A stretch of 64,000 nt of DNA from Anagrus nilaparvatae (taxonomy: Eukaryota; Arthropoda; Insecta; Hymenoptera; Mymaridae). Below the pieces are notes generated by a model. That model was not told where the DNA came from. It did not search any database and saw only the letters and a list, made by a program, of their open reading frames with translations. The stretch lies in assembly GCA_022575985.1 (NCBI GenBank), contig JAKSXM010000137.1:22276001-22340000 (forward strand), read 5' to 3'. The translations under genes were made by a program, and so were the position numbers. Of the stretch, positions 1 to 12,800 are shown piece by piece (the stretch's first letter is position 1; every line of letters starts with the position of its first letter).

Positions 1-384
1 CTTAAAGTGTATTGAAAAGTTTTTCTTATACTACTTTTTTTTTAGTGCTTCGTTTAATTTTTTACATTTTATGAAAAAAAAACTTTTGTTTTTTATTTAA
101 TTTAAAGGTGGTAGGTCAGGCATTATTAGGAAATGCTTGTAAAAATCAGTGAACAAAGTATCCAATTTTATTGAAAAATATTTGACAATAATATTTTTTA
201 TGTAAATTTAAGTAAACTTCGTATACATTGAGGTCTCATTCATTTTGGCCCTATTTACAACCCTCAAAAGGTGCATAGGGGTGGTAGTCAAAATACGGGT
301 TTGGTTGTATTATCACTGGTGAAAACCAGATTTGCTCTACTCTTTGTTTTTTGGGTCGCTGAACCCGAAAATCGTGGTGCTTTA

Positions 385-1385
385 GCAGAGAAATTGGGGT
401 TTCATCCTTAAATTTGCAATAACTACCCCCAAAAAGGAGTTTTTTTACATATTCGCATTTTGAGTAATCAGATTTGCATCACACGGGTTTTTTGGGTCGC
501 TGATCAATAATTTCGACTTCTTTTTTCATAAATAATTAAAATTTCACCCCCAAATTGGTTAAAACTACCCCCCAAAAGAGGGTGTTTTTGCTATTTTCGT
601 ACTTTTAGCATCCAGTATATGCCTATATAGGTTTCTTGGGTCGCTAATCAAGAATTTCGACTCCTTTTTCATATATATTTAAAATTTCACCCTTAAAATA
701 GCTAGAACTACCCCTAAAAGGGGCGTTTTTGCTGTTTTTATACTTTGAGCGTCCAAAGTACGTTCTTATACGTTTTTTGGGCCACTAATCAAGAATTTCA
801 ACTTCTTTTTCATAAATAATCAATATTTCTCCCTTAAAATAGCTAAAAATACCCCTAATATGGGTATATCCTTGACGCTCAAAGTGCGAAAATAACAAAA
901 ACACCCCATTTCAGGGTAGTTTTAGCTGCTTTAAGGGTGAAATTTTAATTATTTATGAAAAAGGAGTCGAAATTCTTGATTAGCGGCCCAAAAAACGTAT
1001 AAGAACGTACTTTTGACGCCCAAAGTGCAAAAATAGCAAAAACATCCCTTTTAGGGGTAGTTCTAGCTATTTTAAGGGTGAAATTTTAAATATATATGAA
1101 AAAGGAGTCGAAATTCTTGATTAGCGACCCAAGAAACCTATATAGGCATATACTGGATGGTAAAAGTACGAAAATAGCAAAAACACCCTCTTTTGGGGGG
1201 TAGTTTTAACCAATTTGGGGGTGAAATTTTAATTATTTATGAAAAAAGAAGTCGAAATTATTGATCAGCGACCCAAAAAACCCGTATGGTGCAAATCTGA
1301 TTACTCAAAATGCGAATATGTAAAAAAAACTCCTATTTGGGGGTAGTTTTTGAAAATTTAAGGGTGAAGCCCCAATTTCTCTGCC
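385..1385. repeat. Foldback element FB-A, copy 1
   Basis: This is a long inverted repeat centred near 885 with arms of roughly 480-500 bp. For example, GGGTCGCTGATCAATAAT near 494 pairs with ATTATTGATCAGCGACCC near 1275, and GCATCCAGTATATGCC near 608 pairs with its complement near 1160. Each arm is a series of degenerate units of about 120-150 bp carrying TTTTTTGGGTCGCTGATCA, ATTTCACCCTTAAA and CTACCCCTAAAAGGGG. No ORF or transposase is present. Related sequence continues left to about 240, so the outer edge is uncertain. It is related to 33399-34463 and 63750-64000. Confidence 0.85.
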
Positions 1386-1480
1386 AAACTGAATTTTTTT
1401 ATTAGCCTAAAATGATCCAAAAAAGGTCTAAAAATGTTTTTCTTTGCAAAAAGAAAAAGATAGAGCATTAAAAGATATGA

Positions 1481-1942
1481 ATACATAAAACATATGAAAA
1501 AATAGATAATTGGTTAATGTTGGGGGAAGTAGTAAGTAAAAAAATTAGAGATGTAGGGAAAACTAATACAAAAAATAAAAATTTACTGATGATAAAAGAA
1601 GCTATATATGCAAAGGACATAAATTAAATGCTGGCTGAAGAATGGAGTAGTGATATAACACCTGAATATTTAGAAAAAGTATGCAACATACAAAAAATAG
1701 CAAAATATAGAACAGGAGGTGAATTTAGAGCTAGTAAATACTGGTGAGATGAAATTCAAAGAAAATGCAGATTGTGTAAGAAATATGAAGAAACTCGTAA
1801 ACATCTATTTGATGAATGTAAAGCTAATAGTGTTAAAAATGACATTAAAAAAGTGCTAAGTAAGAAAGGTAGTGGAAATGCGTTTATTTTAGGAATAGAA
1901 TGGAAATTAGAAAGAACTGAGAATGAGGAAAATAATGTGTAA
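1481..1942 (+). pseudogene. 3' end of a non-LTR retrotransposon ORF (RT C-terminal zinc knuckle), degenerate
   Basis: Frame 2 reads through about 150 codons with two in-frame stops (1625-1627 and 1745-1747). Segments include EKIDNWLMLGEVV, LAEEWSSDITPEYLEK, IAKYRTGGEFRASKYW and CRLCKKYEETRKHLFDEC, ending at the stop 1940-1942. The C-x2-C then E-x3-H-x4-C pattern is the C-terminal zinc-binding motif of many insect non-LTR elements (R1/Jockey/LOA-like clades). The catalytic reverse transcriptase and endonuclease are missing, so this is a 5'-truncated dead copy. The clade cannot be fixed from this fragment. It lies about 100 bp from the edge of the FB-A foldback. Confidence 0.75.
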
Positions 1943-3609
1943 TATTGTTTAATATGTGCAGAATTAAAAGATCTATATTTTAAACTTTAATAGTTAAAAT
2001 GTAAAATTATAAAGTAAAAGAACGTGAATTATTTCATGAAATATATTGTAAAATTTTTTGTAAAATAAGTGCTTATAGCACAAATGTATAACTTAAGGTT
2101 CAATAAAGCTTATATAGGTATATGTTTTTCTTTGCAAAAATATGAAATTAAATGCAAAAAAAAAATTATTTCAATTACAATGTACATTGGGTTAGAAAAG
2201 TTTAGCAAATTATCAAAAATATGGTCGCAAATCTCAGTTTCAAAATGTGCTTCACGACTTCACACCCAATAGATAGCAAAGTGCTTTTATTAAAATTTCA
2301 AAACTTTTGAAATAAATGAAACACCTTAATGTGCCATATTATATAATATAAATAGGTTAAGCTTTTTTATTTTGTAACGTATTGTATGCGATTTTATTTC
2401 TATTCTTGATTATACACTTTTTTGCAGTCAATATAAATTCGTAATATTGATTTTTTGTTTATATTTAAATAAATAACTACTCTTTTTTTTTTTTGTTAAT
2501 AAAAAAACAATAAAAATAATTCATGTGTTAAATTCGTACGACTTTATTTGTATTTATTTTTAAAAAAAAGCTTTAATTAAAGAAAAGTCGGTCGTATTCA
2601 TATTTAATTTTATTATTATTATTATTATTTTAATTAATATAATATAATAATAATAATAATTTATGAATATACTTTTTATTATATAATTATAAGTTTTCAT
2701 AACTCAATAAACTTTTTCAATTATTTTTATTTGCAAGTTATAATAATAATAATTAGTTTTAACTTTTAATATAAGGTTTCGATAGTTTGGTGGAGCATCA
2801 GATTTATTTTCACAAGAATTCAGTTTCAATTCCCGTTGTAGAAATCCGATTTTTATTTTCTTAATTAAAAAATATGTATTTATTTTTACCATTGCCTCGG
2901 GCCTGGTTCTGCATTATTTTTTGTAGGTAAAGTAGGTCCCAGCAGAAAGCTAACAGAGATTTCAACAAGCGTTTTTTTTTTCTTTATAATTTCGCAAACG
3001 TCTTAAAATTTACAGAAATGTAAATTTTTTTATTTTACTCTAGAAATTTTTTTGTGTTATGCCTTGCCAGGGCATATTAATACGAAAATTAGCACCATAG
3101 AGAATACTTTCATGATGCAAAAATGTTTCCTTGGAGGTGAAAATGTCTCTCATTTTTCATGTTCTGCGGTGGTTACAAAATGGCGAGCAAAATGGACCCC
3201 ACAAGAATTTAGCAGCTCTACCTAGAGCGATTGCTCCTCTAAAGCGAATTGGGTCTCTGAGAGCTAAAATGGAATAATGTTACAAAAATTTATCCCGAGG
3301 GTGAAAATGAGCTCTAGGGTAAAAAATAGATACTGAATGATAAAAATAGTCCTGCTTTGTAGCATGGGCTCTTTGAAACCAAAAAGAAACCAAAAGAGGT
3401 TCTTAAGTTTGATAATTTGCACAATTTATTTTGTAACTTAATGGCCTATTTTTCAAATGCTGATTAATATTTTTTTTTACAAAAAATTTTGTCTTTGTAT
3501 ACAGTTTTTCTGTTATGCAAAAATCTGTATACAGTGCTGTTTACAGTGCCATCGTACCGTAAATCTACAAATATATAATTAATTTTAAAATAAAAATAGT
3601 ATACATTAC

Positions 3610-3823
3610 CTAAATCCCAATCAGCGTCATGTTTTAATCTCTCTTTTTCAGCAATAACGTACCAAATAAGTGCTAACCAATGTGCGACCAAAAAAAAGAA
3701 TAACATTAATAGTGCTAATATCATAGCACTATATTGTGAATATCTATCCATTTTTTGAAATAATCTTGCTAATCTTAATAACCTCGTTAATTTAACTAAA
3801 TGTATGTGACTTGCTCCGCCTTC
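3610..3823 (-). CDS. Elk: Elk exon: S4 voltage sensor and S5
   Basis: The 214-bp exon has acceptor GTAACAG (just above 3823) and donor GTAATG (3609-3604), phase 0 in and phase 1 out; residues 322-392. S4 carries basic residues every third position (K332, R335, R338, R341) in [15 protein letters not shown], then DRYSQYSA leads into S5 ([19 protein letters not shown]). The exon stops at DADWDL just before the turret and pore helix. No pore exon (GFGN or similar) is readable between 1 and 3609 on this strand, so the gene continues out of the window. Confidence 0.95.
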
Positions 3824-6800
3824 CTGTTACATTAAATTAAAAATAAATTAATAAAAAAAAAGAAATAAAATAATTATTTATTAAACAGTAAGAAAGAAAA
3901 ATAAAATAAAAATAAGATTTTCTTTAATAAATTGATACTACGTACTTTTTCTACTGTTATAATAAACTTATAAAGTTTAGTTAGTTTTTAAAAAAAGAAC
4001 AGTAATTCGATACGATTTAGCTTGTCAGAAATTGACATTCGATAAAAATAAATTTCAAGAATTTTTTGTAAAAAAAGATTTATATTTAATTTGATTGTTA
4101 AAATTTTATATTTGAAATCTTTCATTTTATATGACATAGTTGATGTTTATAATTTTTTTATTTTTAAAATTTAATCGATTTTTATAAATACACACATACA
4201 TTTATATATTTAATAAGCTTTTATTAAATTGATTTTTAAAATTTAGTCAGGTACTTATTTAAGTGGATTTAATTTTACAAAATATTAAATATCCATTAAA
4301 GAGGATTGTTGCAAAAATTGTTGAAAATCAAAAAAACAATCAAAGAAAATATTCTTTTAAGATTTTATGCAATTAGCTGATATAAATTTTACTTAAATTC
4401 TCTTAGATTGAGCATATTTTGCCTTATTCAGAATCTTAAACCAGTCACAGATTAACTCAAACAATACAAAAAATAAACAAATAAAATTAAAGTCTAATTA
4501 AAAAATTCCAAATAAATAAATTTTCTTCTTTACAACAAATTACCCTATCCCAATAAAAAAATTATTTCCTTTGTTAATTCTTTTGTATACAATTTTGTAA
4601 ACCAATCAATATTTTGAAATCACCCGTAAACAATATTTCACCGTAAATTTCTGTTTACCAAAAGAGCAATAGAAAAATTACTTTAAGCTATAAATATGTA
4701 AATATTTATCGATTTTTCAAAAAAATATAAAAATATCAAGTTGTTTTTATTTAATAAAATATCAATTTCTACGATAAGATAATCAAATTTTCAATATTTT
4801 AAATAAAATTCTGTTACCCATAAAAAATAAAAAAATTTTATAGCTATAGAATATAATTTATTAACTGCAAGATTGTTTATATTTTATAATCATAAACTGA
4901 ATACATTAAATAATATAAAAGTTTCGTTAAAAAGTTTTTTTAGTATATAAATATTGTAGAATAAACTTAATAGTTTATTTTTTAAATTTAATATAAACAA
5001 TACCCATGAGTAAATTCAAAATTGCATGCATAATATATAAATTTCTCAAATACACAAAACTTTTAATATTAATTTTCAGTTTATTTATTAAAAAAAATCA
5101 TAAAGTTATATATTAATTTATACGAAATAAAATCTTAATATTAATAAAAATAAAATAATTTTTTTTTAATGTTATAACGAACCTCATTGACCTGAAAAAA
5201 GAGTATAATTTTATCCCTCTTACTAACATGATGTTATATTTATATTATATACTTAAGTATTTACAGTTTCATATGTATATGAGATAATAATAATAGAAGA
5301 GAATATATTATAAAAATAAAAAATAAAAGAGATATAAGTTTTTATGTAACAAAGCTTTTTTTTTTCTTTTTTTTTAGATTCTTATATAATTATAGGTACT
5401 TAAAAAAATTGTAATCAATAATCTAGTAGGTATAAAATCAGTTTTAAATAACTAGATTTATTTTTATAAAGTATATATGGGTCAGAAAAAATAGTTTGAA
5501 AATAAGTTAACCTGATTTTACAATTTAATATTTTATTTTCGGATCTTGCAGCCCTTACATTATCATTTAGAAAATATAATATTTATCATAAATTTAATGT
5601 GTAAGTAAATGTAGTTTAATTATAATATGCAAAATTTATAGAATTAAAATTTATTATTAACATTAAATAAGTGAATGGTAAATAATAAATTTAGTTATAT
5701 TTTATTAAAAGATTAGAGAAGGGTGTACCAGTTTAATATTTCTCATTATGAATTAATTTTATCTTGTTATTTAAAACCTGTCCATCATTTACAAGCATTT
5801 GGACATCTTTCTGAAGATTATTCCAAAGTCTCCTGAACCGATGGAAGGGTGACTTAAAGATAATATTAATAATCGAGTTATGCTTTTTAAAATATTTGTT
5901 TTTTCCTTAGATCAATTGCAAAATAGTTTCAAGTTTGTCAGTTAAATATTTATCATCAGTTCTGTAAGATATCAAACCCAATAAAAATAAAATTAAGACG
6001 AGTTTACTGTATTGATATCAGTCAAACGAAATATTTTTGTAATCGAGATCAGTAATAATTCATTCTAATTCCAACCGTGTCATGAGACATCTGACATTAA
6101 TCTACAGCAACATAATTTAAAATATCTTTTTAAGTATGAAAAATTTTAACCTCACAGCTAATCCATCATTTCCAACCATAAACAAAATACTTTAAAATTC
6201 TTAAATATATTTAAAACTTTTAAATTCGATTAATCTGTTTATATCAGGTGTTTTGAGATATCTGATCCTGTGAAACATATTGATTTAATTCTGAATAATT
6301 CATTCGATATTAAGCTAACAATTTTTTGGGTTTTTTGCCTCTGGCTAAACAGTGTGAGGCTCGTCAGTACGTACACTATTTAGCCTTTTCCTAGATACAC
6401 ATAAATAATAATTTTTGTAATACACTATAAAAAATAATAAAATTTTAAGAAGTTAATATTAACTTCGTACCCTTTCAGTCCCCGAAAGTGAATAATCCCT
6501 TAATTCAAGTTAACGGGGTTAAAACAAAGTATTCCAACCTTGAGTCAGCTGACGTATATTTGTTAAAATAGCTGTCTTTTAGACTCAGGTCAACTTAATA
6601 TTAGGCTGAATCCGGTAACTATATATTTGACTTACGTATTAGTTATAACTCCCTGAAATTTCTATCATCTCCTCGAATACCATCGGGATGAAAATGGACC
6701 GTACGAGGGAATACTACTATCCTGGAGGCAAAATTTTTCATCCAAAACAATTTTCCAATTTTCCAAGATGGCGGACCAAAAAACATGAAATTAAAAACTT

Positions 6801-9800
6801 TCTACATTACCTGGGGGTTTTTGGGGTCGAGAAAAACGTTTTTATGAATGAAAATTTTAATTTTTTTGCCCCAGCAAATTTTCCAATTTTCCAAGATGCC
6901 GGACCAAAAAACATTTTATAATAAGCTTTTTACATTGCCAGGGGGTTTAGAGGTCGAGAAAAACGTTTTTATGAAGTTTTTATTTACATGTTTTTTGGTC
7001 CGCCATCTTGAAGAATTTGGAAAATATGCTGGGCAAAAAATTAAAATATTCATTAATAGAAACGTTTTTGTCAACCTCGAAAACCCCCAGGTAATGTAGA
7101 AAGTTTCTATTTTCATGTTTTTTGGTCCGCCATATTGAAAATTCGAAAATTGTTTAGGATGAAAAATTAAAAATTTCGCCTCCAGGATATCAGTTTTCCC
7201 TCGTACGGTCCATTTTTATCCCGAAGGTATTCGAGGAGATGACAGAAATTTCAGGGAGTATTATATTTACGGGCTTGTACTATATTTTTTTTTATGTATA
7301 AGGTAAGCTTGAATTTAGTTCAATGTTATATTTGGATATAACAAATACGAATTAGCTTAAATTAGCCCAATTACATTTTTTGTAGCAAGTTAATATTTTG
7401 CTGAAAGAAGCTTGCTTTCAATTGATTCACGTGATCTCCCGTCAAGTCACTGTTTAAGTTTATTCAAGTAAATATTCGCTTCGGCGTATTTACCTTCGCG
7501 CTTAGGTTGCGTCAACTTCGCATAGCTTGGCAATACTCTATATTTTTCATAGTGTAATAATATTGATTTAAGTTTTTCACTGTTTCAAACCTTCTTAAGT
7601 ACCAGAAGACGAAAAATTTGAAGAAAAAAAAAATCCTATATTTTTCCATACCCCTTTCGTTTTTGGGCAAAATAAAAATTGTCACAAAAACACTGCTTGA
7701 ACATTTCATCAGCACATTTTTTATTAGAAAACTTCGTTTATAAGGAATTTTAACTAATTCAAATGGTTTTATGCGAATAAAGTCAAAATTTCTGAAAATG
7801 CAATAATTTTAAAACTCACATAAATCCATTTACATCAGCTTTTTTGGGCCCTATGACCCGGGGAACCATATTGATATAAGTTTGTAACTGTTTCAAACCT
7901 TTTTCAGTACCGAAAGACGAAAAATTTAAAGAAAAAAAAAATTGGACATTTTTCCATACATACCCCTTTCAATTTTTGGAAAAATAAAAATTTTCAAAAA
8001 AATCATGTTTGCCCTTTTCATCAGCACTTTTTTTATAAGAAAACTTGATTTATAAGGAATTTTAACCAATTCAAATGGTTTTAAGCGAATAAACCCAAAA
8101 TATCTAAAAATGTAATAATTTTAAAACTCACATAAATCCATTTATACAGGTTTTTTGGGCACTATTACCTGGGGAACCATACTGACATAAGTTTTTCACT
8201 GTTTCAGACCCTTTTCAGTACCAAAAGACAAAAAATTAAAAAAAAAATATCCTATATTTTTCAGCCCTTTCGATTTTGGGTAAAATAAAAATTTTGAATA
8301 AAATTTCATAGGTCATCAGCATTTTTTTTATTCGAAAATTTGGTTTTTAAAGAATTTTAACTAATTCAAATGGTTTTATGCGAATAAAGCCAAATTTTCT
8401 TACCAAAAGTTTTAAAAACGAACATAGCAAAACGTAGATTTCGCTAATAAAAAAATTTAGTAAATTGCACAGGAAAAATAATGATTTTAGTACCTGTTAT
8501 TGAAGCTAACACAGCTTAGAAACAAGTTGAAATAAGCTTTTGTTGAAACAACAAAAATAGCTTATTTCTAAGTGGCGTTATACCTTTAATAAAAGGTACT
8601 AAAATTACTGTTACTGTAAAGAATATCAGAAACTTAAAAAATTTTTGTATTCAATTGATGCAAAATTTAATCAGGCATGAATATTTGAAAACAGATTTAA
8701 TTAAAATGCTGAATCCTTTGAATTTGATAACCTATAGATATTTATAAAAATGTATTCTTATTATTTTTTCTATAAAATGAAAATTAATTAAATTTACGTA
8801 TTAAATAGAAAATGAAATATTTAATATGATTTTTTCTCTTTTATATAAAAATAGTATAAATCCATATTAGAAATGTGACATTCGAAAAGAAATAATAAAA
8901 AAAAAAAAAAAAAATGAGAGATTTTGAATACTATATTTAAGCCGAAAAGAAAAAGTCTCTGGTTACAAGCATTATGAAATACTATGGGCTTAACTAATGA
9001 ACTCAATTCATTGAATTTATATAGATCTTTTTTTCCAATATAATAAAATTCAATTCTTTTTTTCTTTCTTTCTCTCAAATACTTTTTACTTTTTTTTTTA
9101 TGTGTTTGCGTGTATTTTTTAAATGAAAATAAATTAATATACGTATTTTTTTTTTCAATATTTAAAAGTAATATTATCAGTTAATACATTAAATTCATTA
9201 AAAAAAAATTTATTTCAATATTGTTGAAATTTAATCTAAGAATTTAATTGAAAAAATTTGCTTATTGTAAAATTGATAAAATTTTTTTTTTCTTTATTTT
9301 GTGTACGGTTTTCAATTATTTAATCGTAAAAATTGATATTTTATTATTAATTTTGTATTTTCAAAGAAACATAAAATAACAAAAGAAATTTTAATTAAAA
9401 AATACAAATAAAGAAACAAAAAATCTACAGTAATATATATTGCTTACTATAGCGTCCATCTACTGAAAAAATGTAGAATCAGCAGGAATCAGCAAAAATT
9501 AATATTTAATATTAGTAAATTGTTAGTAAATTAATAAAATTAAATAAAAAAATAATCTGACCTCTGCACTATAAAGATCTGAAGCATACAATAAATCAAA
9601 TGGTAATGCTGCAATAAGATCGACTGCAAACCAACTTTTAAGGTAATTCATTGCTATGCTTTTACTTTTACTAACAACTTCGCCCTTTCTATTGACATAT
9701 GTTGTTCGAAAGTTGAGTACGATATCTGTAACAAAAAATTTATAAATTTTTTAAAGACAACATTAAAATTTTCTATAAATCTCTGCTTTTAGCGTTTAAA

Positions 9801-12800
9801 TTACTTAAAAATTTAAGGGGCGTTATTTAGTAATGAAAAACTTTATACGATTTACTTATTCTATATAAAATAGGGCTAATGTAACAAATAGTTAAGGCGA
9901 CAGCAATGTTAAACGCATCTAAAAATTTTATCTGCATGGAAATGGATCCACCTCAATGAAACGTTTATATTTTTTTTTACTAAAATCGATTTTGAAGGTT
10001 ACATCCAAATTCCGATGGCTAGTTTTGAGTAATGAACGCTATATCGTAAAAATGGGCAAAAAATTTGCATATTAGGTAAATTATTGTAAACAATTACTTA
10101 TTGGGCCTATTTTTGGTATTCTACTTAGATTTTCGGGTTTGCTGATCACTCAACGATGCCAAAAACTTATTATGCAACACTTTAGAATGCTTTTATTGCC
10201 GATTTTTAGATTAGACATTCACCATTTTGAGCCCGCTATTTTGATTATTAAAAAGTTTGACTTTATAATCATGATAACTACTCTGGAAGATTTACTAGAC
10301 AACGTAAATATGCTTAAAACATTTAACTAAAACATTACTGGCGCTTTAAGTAAAAAATGTTTGATTGAATTTACTATTAGACAGTAAATTTATAATTCAA
10401 TCGAAAAATGAAGGTTGTAAATGTTTAAATCTAAATCTTTTTTTAATTTCAAAGTACCATACTTCGTGAAAATGAAGGCTACTAATATTTTATCCCTGAA
10501 TATGGTAAAAAAATTGATTAAATGCAATTAGATTTTAAATTTAGAAAGAACTTGTGCAAAATTAGCAAAATTATACTATAGCAATTGTTTTTAGCTATAT
10601 GAGAAACATTTTTATGACTAACTTTAATGGTTTTTCAAATAATTATTCAAAATCCAATTAATAAAAATTTTTAATTTCAATAACTTTTGTTTTAATTTGA
10701 ATCTTGCAAAATTAATTTTACTTTTTCAATTTTGAATAATAAAATTACCTTATGTCATTCAATGCCATTTAAAATTAAGATACATATTAAGTGAATAAAG
10801 AAATAATAAATTTTCCAGGAATATCAAAATTAAAATGATAATTTTTTAATAACTATAAAATATGACACACGCCTTTAAATTTTTAAAATAAAATCTATCA
10901 ATCAATACTTATTTTAGTACATAAATAATTTCTTTTTTTAAACTTATTTTTGTTAAAAATAAAAACATTGATTTTTTTTTAAATATGTCGGATTGAAATA
11001 AAGATTTTATTTTTTTGCTTCAAGCAAAATTAAAATATCAAAAAATTCACAAATTTTATTTTTCTTTTCTTTTACTAAAAATAACTTGTAAAAATAGTTT
11101 GATAAATAAATAAAAAATATGAAAAATTTTTAGTAAAAATATTTTCTTGGATTTAAGTTTGAGTTCTTTGACCTCAGCATTTTCAATTTCAAATTTTTTT
11201 ATTTATTAATTCTTTTGAACATGTGCCACTGAACTTTGGTTTTATTGTGAAATTTTCACATTTTTTCTGAAAATTTTCGCTAATTTAGGTCGACAGATTT
11301 AATTTATTAACAACATATTTCATAAAAAATGTATTTTGTAACTTTCTTTTGTCAAAAAAATACCCAGAATCGTATGTCCATAAAGTAAGCAAACTATTAA
11401 TTAACGTAAAATATTCTTATAAATTTACACTAAAATAATCAAAAGCAAAAAAAAAAAAACTAATGCATCAAGGTTTTTGATCAAACATGTCTCTTCTTTT
11501 TAAAACTCTTATTTTATTAAATTATTGAAAAAAGTTGATCTTTATTTATATTCAAAGTAACCCTAAAGTTTAGTATGTATAATAAAAAAGAAACATTTCT
11601 TTTATAAAAATTCAGCAAATTTATGAAATTTAGTTAAAATACTTTTTTATTTAAAGATTTCTTCAAAACTTGAAATTTGCCTTTTTTGATATAAAATAAA
11701 AAACTTATTCATCTTATAATATATAATTATAAAAGTTTATAATACAAAAAAGACAAAAATTTATAAGAGTATATAGAATTTTAATTTATTCTTATAAATG
11801 AAATGTAAAAAAGGAAAAACTTTTTAAGAGAAAAAAAAAATTGAAAACTCTTATTTTAATATTAAAAAGTTATTATCATTATTATTATTATTATTACTTT
11901 ATTAAAGATTCTTTATGACAAAATAAATTTAATGATTTTATAAGATTTCTTGTGGTTATTAAAAGTTAAGAGGCTGCTAACGTTGAATTTTTAGGTTAAA
12001 AATTTATAAAACTAAATATTTTTGCTGGGAATCAAACTGCTCCTAAATAATTAAACATGCCTATTTTTATTGATATTTCTCGATTAAGCTCTAACTTGAT
12101 TTCAATTTAAAAACTGATAAATACTAATACATTTTGTGCATCAATTTCAAGTAAGCAGCCCCTTATTAAAAGTTATCCACTTCAATATATTTAGAGTAAA
12201 TGAGCTGAATTTAAAATAAAAAAAAATATATTTTCTTTTTAAAAATAAAAGTAAAAAATAAAAAACTTTTTTTATTTATACAATTATAAATAGAAGAAAA
12301 AAAAACTTGAAGATAAAAAGAAATTAATATCAAGTACATACATTTTATAAACTTGAATTTTTTACTTTATATTTACAGAAGCTTATTTATAAATAATTAA
12401 TGAAAAATAGTCTAGTACCAAATAGAATAATTTTTTTAAATATTTTTATAAAGAAAAAAACTGAGTTAAATAATTTAGCTTGAAAAAAATATTGGTAAAA
12501 GACATTTAAGTGATTATAAACAAAGAAACTAATGTTTTTTTAAATATGAAGACATAAGCTACGAAAGACGTTCTTGAACTTAAATAAATTCTTATAGTAA
12601 ATAAAAGCTGTCAATAATTTAATTGAGAAATGTTTTTTTTATTACTACAATTAAATTCAGACTTGAAAAGTTCATTAGCACTAAATTTATAAAAAAATAT
12701 AAAATTTGATGGAATTAATAAATTAAATTAAATTAAATTAAAAATAAACAAATAACTAAATTCAATGAAAATTTCTTGTGGTTAACCAGAGGTGGTATTT

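Larger units (their letters stand above)
1..3609 (-). other. Intron of Elk downstream of the S4-S5 exon (incomplete)
   Basis: No Elk exon is seen here. The stretch holds a long foldback repeat (about 385-1385), a dead non-LTR retrotransposon end (1481-1942) and AT-rich sequence with trinucleotide ATT runs near 2610-2660. The somewhat less AT-rich segment 3050-3370 shows no domain on either strand. Confidence 0.7.
3824..9561 (-). other. Elk intron between the S3 and S4 exons
   Basis: The intron is about 5.7 kb. 3830-6640 is plain AT-rich sequence in which I see no gene or structured repeat, apart from a small stem (GGCTAAACAGTGT with ACACTATTTAGCC, 6343-6386). 6649-8619 is repeat DNA, described separately. 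8620-9561 is AT-rich with poly-A and poly-T runs. Confidence 0.75.

Noticed and set aside
1..3600. Possible pore/selectivity-filter exon of Elk
   Set aside because: No minus-strand reading of GFGN, or of a turret and pore helix, was found; the region is repeats and AT-rich intron.
6688..7116. Three frames over the FB-B foldback that look mutually similar (NFPRWRTKK and the like)
   Set aside because: The similarity comes from the palindrome and its repeated units read on both strands; no start, splice or domain evidence.
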